Source of the DNA: Sva-07 sp963715825
Lineage (GTDB): Bacteria; Actinomycetota; Acidimicrobiia; Acidimicrobiales; Ilumatobacteraceae
Length of the DNA stretch: 64,000 nucleotides
Direction: 5' to 3'
Assembly (NCBI GenBank): GCA_963715825.1
Contig: CAVQSI010000004.1
Coordinates: forward strand, 127,437-191,436
This document shows positions 1 through 8,319 of this stretch, in pieces. The notes beneath the pieces were generated by a model. That model saw only the letters and a list, made by a program, of their open reading frames with translations. It ran no database searches and had not been told where the DNA came from. A program made the translations under genes and the position numbers. Every line of letters begins with the position of its first letter. Position 1 is the stretch's first letter.

Positions 1-1
1 C

Positions 2-331
2 GCCGGCATCGCCTCGGGTGCCTACGTGATCGTCGCGGTGTCGCTGGTCGGCTCGATCCTCACGCTGTTGTCGATGACGAAGATCTGGATCGGCGCGTTC
101 TGGGGCGAGGTCACGCCGTCGGCGGTGCCTGCGTCGGGCCGCCGATCGATCATGACGATGCAGACTGCCGCCGGGATCGCCGTCGCCGGCACGATTGCGA
201 TCGCCGTCCTCGCCGGGCCGCTGTGGCGCATGAGCGAGGAGGTCGCCGCCGACCTGCTCGATCGCACGCCGTACATCGTCGACGTACTGGGTGAGGTGCC
301 GGGGCCGGCCGCCAGCGGAGAGGCCGACTGA
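2..331 (+). CDS. mrpD: Mrp-type Na+/H+ antiporter subunit D, C-terminal end (5' truncated by window)
   Basis: The reading frame is open from the first bases and encodes the last 109 or so residues of a polytopic membrane protein, with two hydrophobic segments (around SLVGSILTLLSMTKIW and GIAVAGTIAIAVLAGP). The TKIWIGAFWGE stretch is typical of the end of the MrpD/NuoM-like proton-pumping subunits. Its stop overlaps the next start by one base (TGATG), and the genes that follow are MrpE, F and G in canonical order, which fixes the identity better than the fragment itself. MrpD belongs to the multi-subunit membrane complex that exchanges cytoplasmic Na+ for external H+. A distantly related NADH dehydrogenase-like subunit is the alternative, made unlikely by the neighbours. 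Confidence 0.85.
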   Translation, partial: AGIASGAYVIVAVSLVGSILTLLSMTKIWIGAFWGEVTPSAVPASGRRSIMTMQTAAGIAVAGTIAIAVLAGPLWRMSEEVAADLLDRTPYIVDVLGEVPGPAASGEAD

Positions 332-900
332 TGGAGGCCGCCGTGTCCCGACCGTCGTGGGCATCGACGGCGCGTGCGCTGGTGACGCCGCGCCGCCTGC
401 TCACCATGGCGCTGCTCGTCGGCGCCTGGTGTGCGCTGTGGGGTGACGTGTCGGTTGCGAACGTGCTCTCGGGCACGCTCGTCGTCGTCGCGGCGACCGT
501 GTTCTCCGGTGTCGACCGCAACGCCGGTGGGCTCCACCCCCTGTCGTTGCTGCACTTCCTGTGGCTCGTGGGGGTCGACCTGGTGGTGTCGACGGTGAAC
601 GTCGCATGGGAGATCCTCACCCCGACCGACTACACCGACGAAGCGATCATCGCCGTCGACACCTCGATGGAGTCCAGGGCGCACTTGCTGATGCTCGTGG
701 TGGCGATCACCGTCACGCCGGGCACGGCGGTGGTCGACAGCGACGTCGACACAGGGAGGCTCTACCTGCACGTCCTGCACGCCGAGAAGTCCGACGAGAT
801 CGAGCGCCACGTCCGTCATCTCGCCGATCTGGCCTGTCGTGCCCTGCCGGTGCGCGGGCAGTCCAGCACCGAGAAGTCCAGCAAGGAGGGGTCCGCATGA
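331..900 (+). CDS. mrpE: Mrp-type Na+/H+ antiporter subunit E
   Basis: A 189-residue protein with two N-terminal hydrophobic segments (ALLVGAWCALWGDVSVANVLSG region) and the conserved family stretch AHLLMLVVAITVTPGTAVVD near residue 125. MrpE is the small accessory subunit required for assembly or activity of the Mrp complex. The ATG overlaps the mrpD stop by one base and the stop overlaps the mrpF start by four, so translation is coupled across the operon. Length matches the family (about 160-190 residues), with a hydrophilic tail rich in Ser and Lys that looks variable. Confidence 0.9.
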   Translation: MEAAVSRPSWASTARALVTPRRLLTMALLVGAWCALWGDVSVANVLSGTLVVVAATVFSGVDRNAGGLHPLSLLHFLWLVGVDLVVSTVNVAWEILTPTDYTDEAIIAVDTSMESRAHLLMLVVAITVTPGTAVVDSDVDTGRLYLHVLHAEKSDEIERHVRHLADLACRALPVRGQSSTEKSSKEGSA

Positions 901-1154
901 TTGCCGACATCGCCGTGGGAATCTTCCTGGTCGCCGGGATCCTCGCCGGCATCAGGCTCGTCCGCGGTCCGTCGCTCGCCGACCGCGTGATCTCGCTCGA
1001 CGCCGCCCTCGTGGCGCTGATGGGAGCGATCGGCACCCGTGTCGCCGAGACCGGTGACACCTTGTACATCGGTGTGCTGGTGGTCATCGCCATCGTCGCG
1101 TTCACCGCAACGGTGGCGCTCAGCCGCTTCATCGAGACGACGGGTCGATCATGA
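897..1154 (+). CDS. mrpF: Mrp-type Na+/H+ antiporter subunit F
   Basis: An 85-residue protein with three hydrophobic helices. It carries the family signature around RLVRGPSLADRVISLDAA (residues 20-37) followed by a transmembrane stretch ending at IETTGRS. The ATG lies inside the mrpE stop (ATGA), and its own stop overlaps mrpG in the same way. MrpF is a small membrane subunit of the antiporter complex. A longer open frame extends upstream, but it would run through mrpE and is non-coding there. Confidence 0.9.
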   Translation: MIADIAVGIFLVAGILAGIRLVRGPSLADRVISLDAALVALMGAIGTRVAETGDTLYIGVLVVIAIVAFTATVALSRFIETTGRS

Positions 1155-1531
1155 ACCCGGTCACCTCGGTCTTCATCCTGCTCGGCGCCCTCGTCGCGCT
1201 GCTCGCGGGGATCGGTCTGCTCACGTTCAACACGCCCTACGCCCGCTTCCACGCCGCCGGCAAGGCGAGCCCGATCGCCTTCCTGCTCGTCGCGATCGGC
1301 GCCGGCATCGAGGTCGGGCTGGGCGGTGCTGCCGAGCTGGCGATCGTGGCCGCCGCCCTGCTGCTCACGCTGCCGGCGAGTACCCACCTGTTGTTCAGGG
1401 CCACCCATCGCACGACGGACTCGGTGCATCTCCGCGTCGACGAACTCGCGGCGCCCGAGGCCGAGCTGGCCGAATCCGAATCACATGCCAACGAGCACCC
1501 TGGGGGAGACAACGATGGCCACGACCGTTAA
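1151..1531 (+). CDS. mrpG: Mrp-type Na+/H+ antiporter subunit G
   Basis: A 126-residue protein with three transmembrane helices. Family features include GIGLLTFNTPYARFHAAGKAS (residues 22-42), the conserved MrpG region, and a third helix near ELAIVAAALLLTLPAS. The last 30 residues are acidic and hydrophilic. It is the last subunit in the D-E-F-G order, with a 4-base overlap with mrpF. The small winged-helix gene that follows starts inside its 3' end or shortly after it, so it may be co-transcribed. Confidence 0.88.
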   Translation: MNPVTSVFILLGALVALLAGIGLLTFNTPYARFHAAGKASPIAFLLVAIGAGIEVGLGGAAELAIVAAALLLTLPASTHLLFRATHRTTDSVHLRVDELAAPEAELAESESHANEHPGGDNDGHDR

Positions 1532-1928
1532 CACCGTGCGACGCTCCGGGGCGAAGCACGCCAGCGCGAACGACGCCAGTCCGAAGAACACCGGGCAACA
1601 TGTGTCTTCGAATACTTATGATGGAACAGTGACGTTGATCGAGCCGAAACCGGACCTGCCGTCGTGGACATTCTTGACCAACCACGCGCACGTGATGGTG
1701 GCCCTGAGTCGCGATCCGGACCTGCGCCAACGCGACCTCAGCTACGTCGTCGGGATCACGCCGGGCGCGGTGCAACGTATCCTCGACGACCTCGAGAACG
1801 CCGGCTACCTGCGACGCGAGAAGATCGGGCGTCGCAACCACTACGAGATCATCGACCGCACCCCGCTGCGCCACCCCCTCGAGGGCCAGCACACCGTCGG
1901 CGAACTGCTCGACATGCTGCACGATTGA
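1515..1928 (+). CDS. small winged-helix (MarR-like) transcriptional regulator
   Basis: The conserved part begins at PSWTFLTNHAHVMVAL and contains RQRDLSYVVGITPGAVQRILDDLENAGYLRREKIGRRNHYEI, a winged helix with the recognition helix followed by a wing. This small family is common in actinobacteria and binds DNA as a dimer. Two starts are credible. ATG 1515 has a strong GGGGGAG ribosome site six bases upstream but overlaps mrpG by 17 bases and adds a low-complexity N-terminus. GTG 1629 lies 7 bases after a TATGAT -10 box (1617-1622) and would be leaderless, giving a 99-residue protein closer to the family length. The target is unknown; control of the antiporter operon is only a guess from position. 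Confidence 0.75.
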   Translation: MATTVNTVRRSGAKHASANDASPKNTGQHVSSNTYDGTVTLIEPKPDLPSWTFLTNHAHVMVALSRDPDLRQRDLSYVVGITPGAVQRILDDLENAGYLRREKIGRRNHYEIIDRTPLRHPLEGQHTVGELLDMLHD

Positions 1929-1929
1929 C

Positions 1930-2238
1930 GACCCGGCGCGACGCCACCGGCCTGACCCGGCGGCGACCTTCGCCAGGTCCCGATGGCGTGACGAGTGGTG
2001 GACCGGCTACCAGGTCCACCACGGACGGTTCGCCCGAGCGGTCGCCGACGTCAGCGACCTGATCTGGGTCCACGACGTCCAACTCATGCTGGTTCCGCAC
2101 GTGCTGGTTGCACTGCGCCCCCGACACCGAGACCGACGAAGGCGACAACCAGGGTTTCGAGTCGGACGAACCCGGCGAGGTCGGCAACCAGACCAATCCC
2201 GACGACTGACCGGCAGCCACCATCCGTTTGCGCACTGA
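1930..2238 (+). pseudogene. remnant of trehalose-6-phosphate synthase (otsA)
   Basis: In the frame beginning at 1930 a short stretch reads WWTGYQVHHGRFARAV followed by DLIWVHDVQLMLVPHVLV and LRP. This matches the OtsA/GT20 region in which a conserved WVHDYQLMLVP motif precedes the acceptor site. There is no start codon and the frame ends soon after. In the +1 frame the 3' part (about 2120-2209) continues as an acidic high-GC3 peptide ending in a stop at 2207-2209, so at least one frameshift is likely. What remains is about 50 conserved codons of a normally 450-500 codon gene. This is the main content of the gap between the regulator and cydDC. Confidence 0.6.
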
Positions 2239-2255
2239 TCCGGGTGGCCCGGGTC
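2237..2255. terminator. GC-rich hairpin between convergent genes
   Basis: The arms GATCCGGG and CCCGGGTC pair over 8 positions (one G-T wobble) around a TGG loop. It lies in the gap between plus-strand genes and the 3' end of cydDC and could end transcription from either side. There is no U-run on either strand, so the assignment rests on position and stem only. Confidence 0.4.
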
Positions 2256-2315
2256 ACTCGAGTCTGCGCACGAACATCGACCGACCTGGTCGTCAGCGCC
2301 GGACCCGCCCGCCCG

Positions 2316-5300
2316 TCACGTTGCGTGTCCGAGCAACACGGTGGTGCGCCCGGCGCAGCGTTCGAGCACGATGTCGAGCACCTGCCCGGCGGTGGCGGCA
2401 TCGAGGTGTGCCGTGGGCTCGTCGAGGACGACGATCTCGTGGCCTGCCAGGAGTACCCGGGCCAGCGCCAGCCGCTGTGCTTCGCCGCCGCTCATCTTCG
2501 ATCCGCCCCGACCGAGCTGGCTGTCGAGCCCGGCGGGGAGTAGGTCGAACCATCCACCGAGCCGGACATCCTCGAGGGCCGTGCGCAGGTCGTCATCGCT
2601 CGCCGACGGGTCGGCGAGGCGGAGGTTCTCTCGCACGGTCGAATCGGCGATCCACGGCAACTGCTGGATCCAGGTGACGTGCTGTCGCACGTCCTGGCCG
2701 GCAGCCTCGCCGACGGAGGTGTCGCCGAGCCGGTACGAGCCGCCGTGTGGTTCCAGGAAGCCGACCAGCACGGCGGCGAGCGTCGACTTTCCCGAACCGC
2801 TCGGCCCGTTCACCTCGACGTGCGCTCCCGGGGCCAACTGCATCGACACCTCCCCGAGCGCGTCGGACGCAGCATCGGGCCAGCGGGCGGTGACGGCGTC
2901 GAGCGTCACCGTCGGCCATGAAGGGATCGGGAGCGGATTGGCGGGCACCGTGACCGGATCGGGGGTGTCGAGCACGGCCACGACGCGCTCGGCCGCCCCG
3001 GCGATGCTCGGCACCGTCGCCGCCGCTTCGTTGACCGTCCCGACGAGCTCGATGATCGCCAGCGGCCACAGCACCAGCACGCCGATGACCGGGCCGGACA
3101 GCGACGGGCTCGTCGCGGCGATCATCGCGAGGCACGCGGTGGCCGTCAGCAGCGGGGCGGCTGCCACGACGGCGGCGCCGAGCATCCGCAGTCGTGCTCG
3201 ACGGCGCTCCAGTTCGTCGATGCCGACGGCGGTCCGATCGATGTCGTCACGCACCGACGCCAGCATCCGAGTTGCCCAGAGACGCTCGAGGCCCTCGGTT
3301 GCGGCGAGGACGCGCCCGCCGTAGGTGGCACGGGACTCGGCGAGTGCAGGTCCGATCGACCGTTCGCCGCGCATCGTCGCCAGCGGGAGCAAGACGCCGA
3401 TGGCGACCAGAGCGATCAAGAGGACGAGACCGGCCGAGACATCGAGCACCGCCGTGATCGTGAGTGCTCCCAGTGCGGTCGCGGCCACGGCGGCGATGGG
3501 ACCGAGCACGCGCACGAAGAGATCGAGCAGTCGATCGATGTCGGCGACGATGCGTTGCAGGAGGTCGCCACGCTGCCAGCCGGGGATGCCGGCCGGTGCG
3601 ATGTCCGCGAGCCGGGCCACGACGGCTGCTCGGATCTCGCTCAGAGAACGGAGCCCGGCGTCATGGGTGGCCAGCCGCTCGGCGTACCGGAAGACACCCT
3701 TGCCGGTGCCGAAGGCCCGCACGCCGAGGATCGCGACGGCCAGCGCCGCCAGGTCGGGTTGCTCGCTGGCGCGCACGATCAGCCAGGCGGCCGTTCCGGC
3801 GAGCCCGATGGTGCACGCCTCCGCGGCCGCCCCGAGGGCTGCCGACCCGACGAATCGACGTCGCGCCGGGCGCGCCATGGCGAGGATCCGCCGCAGCGGC
3901 GACCACGCCCTGGGTGGGCGGCCCCGACCGCCACGGGGGTGCGCAGCGACGGTGCGCTGTCCGGGGAGCCGATCGTCGACCGGCGCCGTCAGTGCCACGG
4001 CGGTGCCGACTCGGTGGTCGCGCCGCTCGTGGACCGAGGGTGCCGCAGAGCTCGAGGGTTCGTCGGGTCCGAGCGCGACGACGCGATCGGCGACCAAGCG
4101 GCATCGGGCGTCATGCGTGGCGACGAGCACGCCAGCTCCCTGCTCGCGGGCAAGCGCTGCGAGCGCCGTCCAGACCGCCTCAGCGCTGTCGGCGTCGAGA
4201 TGTGCGGTGGGCTCGTCGGCCAGCACGAAGCGAGCGTTGCCGGTGCGCACTGCGACGAGCGAGCGGGCGACCTGCACGCGGCGCAGCTGGCCGCCGGAGA
4301 GCTCGTCGGCTCGGTGCCCCACGACGCCGGTGAGTCCGACGTCGGCGAGCGCATCGACCACCGCCTCGTCCGTTGCAGCGGTCGCCGCACGCACCTCGTC
4401 GGTGACCGCTGCAGCCACCGGGGACAGCCGTTGACCGATCACCGTGAGCTGGTCGGCCCACGTGGCGGGGTCGAGATCGTTCACGTCGACGCCGTCGATG
4501 TCGATCGCACCACGCCGCTCGAGGAGTCGGCCGCGACACGCTTCGATCAGTGTCGACTTGCCGATGCCGCTCGGCCCGGTGACCGCCACGAATTCGCCCG
4601 GTCGGACCTCGAGGTCCAGCGCGTCGAGCACGACCCGCTCCCCGCGCCGCAGCTCGACGTCACGCAGCACCAATGCGCCGTTCGTCGGAGCGGTCGTGGC
4701 CCCCGTCGGCAAGGTCGGCCGTGCGAGCAGGCCGTGGAGATCGTCCGACGCATCGAGGCCCGACTGGGCGGCGTGGAAGCTCGCCCCGACCCGACGCAGT
4801 GGGAGGTAGCACTCGGGCGTCAACAGCAGCACGACCAGCGCAGTCTCGAGCTCGAGGCTGCCGCCGGCGAGCCGCAGGCCGATCTCGACCGCGATCAACG
4901 CCACCGACAGCGTGGCGATCAACTCCAGCGCCAGCGCCGACAGGAAGGCGATCCGCAGCGCACCCATCGTGGTCGCCCGGTACTGCTCGGAGACCTCGTG
5001 CACCGAGTTGCGCTGCGCTTCGGCCCGACCGAACAGCCGCAGCGTCGGCATGCCCTCGATGACGTCGAGGAAGTGACCGCCGAGGCGTTGCAGCACGGCC
5101 CACTGGCGTGCGGTGCGACGCTCGGTCATGCGTCCGATCAGCACCATGAACACCGGGATCAGCGGCACGGTGAGTGCGATCAGCACCGCCGACAACAGGT
5201 CGGCGAACAGGATGCGGGCGCCGGCGACCAGCGGGACGGCGACGGCCAGCATCAACGCCGGGAGGAACTGTCGGACGTACGGCTCGAGTTGGTCGACGCC

Positions 5301-5684
5301 GGCGGTGACGATCGTTGCTTCGCGGCTGGCGAGCCCGCCGGCTGTCCGGTCGCCGTCGTGGGTCGCATGGTCGAGCACGGCGACGCGCACGTCGCGGCGC
5401 AGGGCACGCATCGCACGGCCCGCCGACCACTCGGTGGTCGCCATTGCGATCGCACGCACGATGGCGATCGAGCCGAGGGCGACGACGAGTCGAGCGGTAC
5501 CGCCGGCAAGTTCTCCGTCGGCGATCAGATCGGTCAGCCCGCCGGCGAGCACCTCGGCCTGCACGACGACGGCGAGCGCCGTGACGGCCGCGATCACTGC
5601 GACGGTCGCCAGGTGGACGCGCAACGCCGGAACGAGCCGGACGAGACGCAGGTCGACCGGTCCCCGCCGGTCGACGTCGCTCAC
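2316..5684 (-). CDS. cydDC: fused CydDC ABC transporter for cytochrome bd assembly
   Basis: An 1122-residue protein holding two complete ABC half-transporters. The first half has about six membrane helices, then Walker A GPSGIGKST (near residue 373), signature LSGGQLRRVQVARSL and Walker B RFVLADEPTAHLD. The second half repeats this with helices, GPSGSGKST, MSGGEAQRLALARVLL and EIVVLDEPTAHLD. CydDC exports reductants (glutathione/cysteine in E. coli) to the periplasm and is needed for heme insertion into bd oxidase. Separate cydD and cydC genes are the rule in E. coli, while single fused genes occur in actinobacteria. The ATG overlaps the cydB stop by four bases, so it is the third gene of a cydA-cydB-cydDC operon. 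Confidence 0.92.
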   Translation of the reverse strand: MSDVDRRGPVDLRLVRLVPALRVHLATVAVIAAVTALAVVVQAEVLAGGLTDLIADGELAGGTARLVVALGSIAIVRAIAMATTEWSAGRAMRALRRDVRVAVLDHATHDGDRTAGGLASREATIVTAGVDQLEPYVRQFLPALMLAVAVPLVAGARILFADLLSAVLIALTVPLIPVFMVLIGRMTERRTARQWAVLQRLGGHFLDVIEGMPTLRLFGRAEAQRNSVHEVSEQYRATTMGALRIAFLSALALELIATLSVALIAVEIGLRLAGGSLELETALVVLLLTPECYLPLRRVGASFHAAQSGLDASDDLHGLLARPTLPTGATTAPTNGALVLRDVELRRGERVVLDALDLEVRPGEFVAVTGPSGIGKSTLIEACRGRLLERRGAIDIDGVDVNDLDPATWADQLTVIGQRLSPVAAAVTDEVRAATAATDEAVVDALADVGLTGVVGHRADELSGGQLRRVQVARSLVAVRTGNARFVLADEPTAHLDADSAEAVWTALAALAREQGAGVLVATHDARCRLVADRVVALGPDEPSSSAAPSVHERRDHRVGTAVALTAPVDDRLPGQRTVAAHPRGGRGRPPRAWSPLRRILAMARPARRRFVGSAALGAAAEACTIGLAGTAAWLIVRASEQPDLAALAVAILGVRAFGTGKGVFRYAERLATHDAGLRSLSEIRAAVVARLADIAPAGIPGWQRGDLLQRIVADIDRLLDLFVRVLGPIAAVAATALGALTITAVLDVSAGLVLLIALVAIGVLLPLATMRGERSIGPALAESRATYGGRVLAATEGLERLWATRMLASVRDDIDRTAVGIDELERRRARLRMLGAAVVAAAPLLTATACLAMIAATSPSLSGPVIGVLVLWPLAIIELVGTVNEAAATVPSIAGAAERVVAVLDTPDPVTVPANPLPIPSWPTVTLDAVTARWPDAASDALGEVSMQLAPGAHVEVNGPSGSGKSTLAAVLVGFLEPHGGSYRLGDTSVGEAAGQDVRQHVTWIQQLPWIADSTVRENLRLADPSASDDDLRTALEDVRLGGWFDLLPAGLDSQLGRGGSKMSGGEAQRLALARVLLAGHEIVVLDEPTAHLDAATAGQVLDIVLERCAGRTTVLLGHAT

Positions 5685-6685
5685 CGGTGAACGATCGGGA
5701 GGTGCTGGGTGCCGATTCGTTTGCGGAACACCCAGTACGTCCAGCCCTGGTACAGCAACACGACCGGGGTCATGACCAGCGCGACGATCGTCATCACCTT
5801 CAAGGTGTAGTCGGTGGAGGAGGCGTTCGTCACCGTGAGGCTGAACGCCGCGTCGGTGGTCGAGGGCATCACGTTCGGATAGAGCGATCCGAAGAGCGCG
5901 ACCACGGCCAGGGCGATTGCGACGCCCGTTGCGCTGAAGGCGACGCCTTCGCGATCGCGACGCTCGGCGACGATCCCGACGACCAGTGCGCCGGCCGCCA
6001 GCAGGACGGGAATCCAGGTCCAGCCCTTGCCCCGCGCGAGCTGGTTCCAGATCAGGAACGTGCCACCGCCGACCACCGCAACGGGTCCGGCGATCTGGGC
6101 GACCCGGTGCGCCCGCACTCGCACGTCACCAACGGTCTTCAGACTGAGGAAGTTCGCTCCGTGGAGGAGGAACAGGGCGGCGGTCGTGATGCCGCCGAGC
6201 AGGCCGAACGGGTTGAGCAGCGTGAACAGGTTGCCGGTGAAGTCGCCACCCTCGTCGATCGGCACACCGCGCACGATGTTCGCGAACGCCACGCCCCAGA
6301 GCACGGCGGGCACCCATGAGCCGACGGCGATGGCGAGGTCCCAGTTGCGTCGCCAACGCACGCTGTCGATCTTGCCGCGGTACTCGAACGCCACGCCGCG
6401 GAAGATCAACGCCATCAGGATCAGGAACAGCGGCAGGTAGAAGCCGGAGAACAGCGTGGCGTACCAGAACGGGAACGCTGCGAACATTGCGCCGCCCGCC
6501 GTGAGCAGCCAGACCTCGTTGCCGTCCCATACGGGGCCGATCGTGTTGATCATCACGCGCCGGTCGTCGTTCGAGCGGCCGAGTGGATGCAGCAGCATCC
6601 CGACGCCGAAGTCGAACCCTTCGAGGAAGAAGTAGCCGATCCACAACACGGCGATGAGGATGAACCAGAAGGTGGTGAGTTCCAT
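5681..6685 (-). CDS. cydB: cytochrome bd oxidase subunit II
   Basis: A 334-residue integral membrane protein starting MELTTFWFILIAVLWIGYFFLEGFDFGVG, the classic CydB N-terminus. It includes GPVWDGNEVWLLTAGGAMFAAFP (residues 51-73), the most conserved CydB motif, and eight or so further helices. With CydA it forms the quinol-oxidising bd terminal oxidase, which has very high oxygen affinity and does not pump protons. It lies 18 bases after cydA and overlaps cydDC by 4 bases. Confidence 0.95.
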   Translation of the reverse strand: MELTTFWFILIAVLWIGYFFLEGFDFGVGMLLHPLGRSNDDRRVMINTIGPVWDGNEVWLLTAGGAMFAAFPFWYATLFSGFYLPLFLILMALIFRGVAFEYRGKIDSVRWRRNWDLAIAVGSWVPAVLWGVAFANIVRGVPIDEGGDFTGNLFTLLNPFGLLGGITTAALFLLHGANFLSLKTVGDVRVRAHRVAQIAGPVAVVGGGTFLIWNQLARGKGWTWIPVLLAAGALVVGIVAERRDREGVAFSATGVAIALAVVALFGSLYPNVMPSTTDAAFSLTVTNASSTDYTLKVMTIVALVMTPVVLLYQGWTYWVFRKRIGTQHLPIVHR

Positions 6686-6703
6686 GTCGTGCTCCCGTCG
6701 CTC

Positions 6704-8242
6704 TCAGTAGGCGAAGACGAGTCGTTCGGAGTCGTCGTCGGACTCCTCGGGTGGGTGATCTCCCCAGTCGTCGCGGTCCTCGGGGCCGCGCGGGGAATCG
6801 TGGTCGTCGGTTCCGTCGTCGGGTGGTTCGCTCCCGGCGAGCAGTCCGGTCATGGCGGCGTCCGGTCCGGCCTGGACGTACTTCTTCAGCAGGATGAACT
6901 CGACGATGCCGAGGCCGCCGTACACGAGCGTGAAGGTGACCATCGAGAACAGCACCAGCCACCCGCCGACCGACCCGGACACGGCGTCGGCGGTGAGCAG
7001 TCGGACCTCGGGGATGCCGGTCGGATTGGGTGCGACCACCCAGGGCTGGCGGCCCATCTCGGTGAAGATCCAACCGAAGGCGTTGCCGATGAACGGGGTG
7101 AAGATCAGCGCGATCGCCGCCCGTCCACCCCACTTGCTCCGTGGCAGCACCTTCTTGAACTTGAGGTAGATCAGCGCGGCGGCGGCGCCGAGCACGCTGA
7201 CCATGCCGATGCCGATCATCGCCCGGAAGCTCCAGTACGTGACGATCAGGTTCGGGCGGTAGTCGCCGGGGCCGAACTGCTCGACGTAGGCGGCCTGGGT
7301 CTCGATCACGCCGGGGATCTCGGCGTCCCAGGTGTCGGTTGCCAGGAACGACAGCAGGCCGGGGATCACCAGCGAACGCACGTCGCACTCGGCGCTGACG
7401 TCGCCGATGGCGAACACGGACAGCCCCGGGCCGGTCTCGGTCTCGCACAACGCCTCGGCGGCGGCCATCTTCATCGGTTGCTGCTCGAACATCAGGCGGG
7501 TCTGGAAGTGACCGGACACGCTGAGGGCGAGGCCGGCGAAGACCGACACCCACAGCCCGAGGCGCAACGCCCGGGTGAAGCCGCGTCGGTCGACCTCGGT
7601 GGGGTTGCGGCGCATCAGCCACCACGCCGAGATGCCCGCCACGAACACCGCAGCCGTGAGCACCGATCCGCTGATCACGTGGGGATAGGCGGCGAGCGTC
7701 GTCGAGTTGGTGAGCACGGCGAGGATGTCGACCATCTCGGCGCGCCCGGTCTCGGGGTTGAAGATCACGCCGACGGGATGCTGCATCCAGGAGTTGGCGG
7801 CGATGATGAAGTAGGCCGACAGCCAGGTCCCGATCGCGGCGGCCCAGATCGTGGCGAGGTGGATCTTGGGGTTCAGGCGGCCCCAACCGAAGATCCAGAG
7901 CCCGAGGAACGTCGATTCGAGGAAGAACGCGACCAGCGCTTCCATGGCCAGCGGGGCGCCGAAGACGTCGCCGACGAAGCGTGAGTAGACGCTCCAGTTC
8001 ATGCCGAACTGGAACTCCTGCACGATGCCGGTGACCACGCCCATCGCGAAGTTGATCAGGAACAACTTGCCGAAGAACTTGGTGAGGCGGAGGTCGGCCT
8101 CGTCGCCCTTGCGGTACCACCGGGTGTGGAACCACGCCACCAACATCGAGAGCCCGATGGTCAAGGGCACCATGATGAAGTGGTAAACGGTGGTGATCCC
8201 GAACTGCCAACGGGCGAGGGGAAGCGCTTCGATCGCGAACAT
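6704..8242 (-). CDS. cydA: cytochrome bd oxidase subunit I
   Basis: A protein of about 512 residues with the CydA start region ARWQFGITTVYHFIMVPLTIG, whose His is the likely heme b595 ligand. Also visible are GWGRLNPKIHLATIWAAA, a short Q-loop and the conserved GRQPWVV motif near residue 390. The C-terminus carries an unusual 45-residue acidic tail rich in Asp and Glu. Tandem ATGs occur at 8245 and 8242. The GGGGAG site sits only 2 bases from the first but 5 from the second, so 8242 is preferred. It is the first gene of the cyd operon, and a DosR-like palindrome lies 41-55 bases upstream. Confidence 0.94.
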   Translation of the reverse strand: MFAIEALPLARWQFGITTVYHFIMVPLTIGLSMLVAWFHTRWYRKGDEADLRLTKFFGKLFLINFAMGVVTGIVQEFQFGMNWSVYSRFVGDVFGAPLAMEALVAFFLESTFLGLWIFGWGRLNPKIHLATIWAAAIGTWLSAYFIIAANSWMQHPVGVIFNPETGRAEMVDILAVLTNSTTLAAYPHVISGSVLTAAVFVAGISAWWLMRRNPTEVDRRGFTRALRLGLWVSVFAGLALSVSGHFQTRLMFEQQPMKMAAAEALCETETGPGLSVFAIGDVSAECDVRSLVIPGLLSFLATDTWDAEIPGVIETQAAYVEQFGPGDYRPNLIVTYWSFRAMIGIGMVSVLGAAAALIYLKFKKVLPRSKWGGRAAIALIFTPFIGNAFGWIFTEMGRQPWVVAPNPTGIPEVRLLTADAVSGSVGGWLVLFSMVTFTLVYGGLGIVEFILLKKYVQAGPDAAMTGLLAGSEPPDDGTDDHDSPRGPEDRDDWGDHPPEESDDDSERLVFAY

Positions 8243-8282
8243 CATCGCTCCCCAGTCTCGACGTACCCCAGTAGGTACCTCC

Positions 8283-8297
8283 AGGGACCTTGGCCCT
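8283..8297. promoter_or_regulatory. DosR-box-like palindrome upstream of cydA
   Basis: AGGGACCTTGGCCCT is an imperfect palindrome resembling the core of the mycobacterial DosR/DevR hypoxia box (GGGAC, A/T spacer, GTCCC). It lies about 41-55 bases before the cydA start, where an activator or its overlapping promoter would be expected. A related half-site lies before nifJ. The match is by eye, and no dosR homolog is present in this window. Confidence 0.35.
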
Positions 8298-8319
8298 CAG
8301 TCGTCCGACGTGCCTGACG

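Noticed and set aside
3555..5690. 711-codon plus-strand frame opposite cydDC
   Set aside because: Antisense of two complete ABC domains; no recognisable domain or ribosome site.
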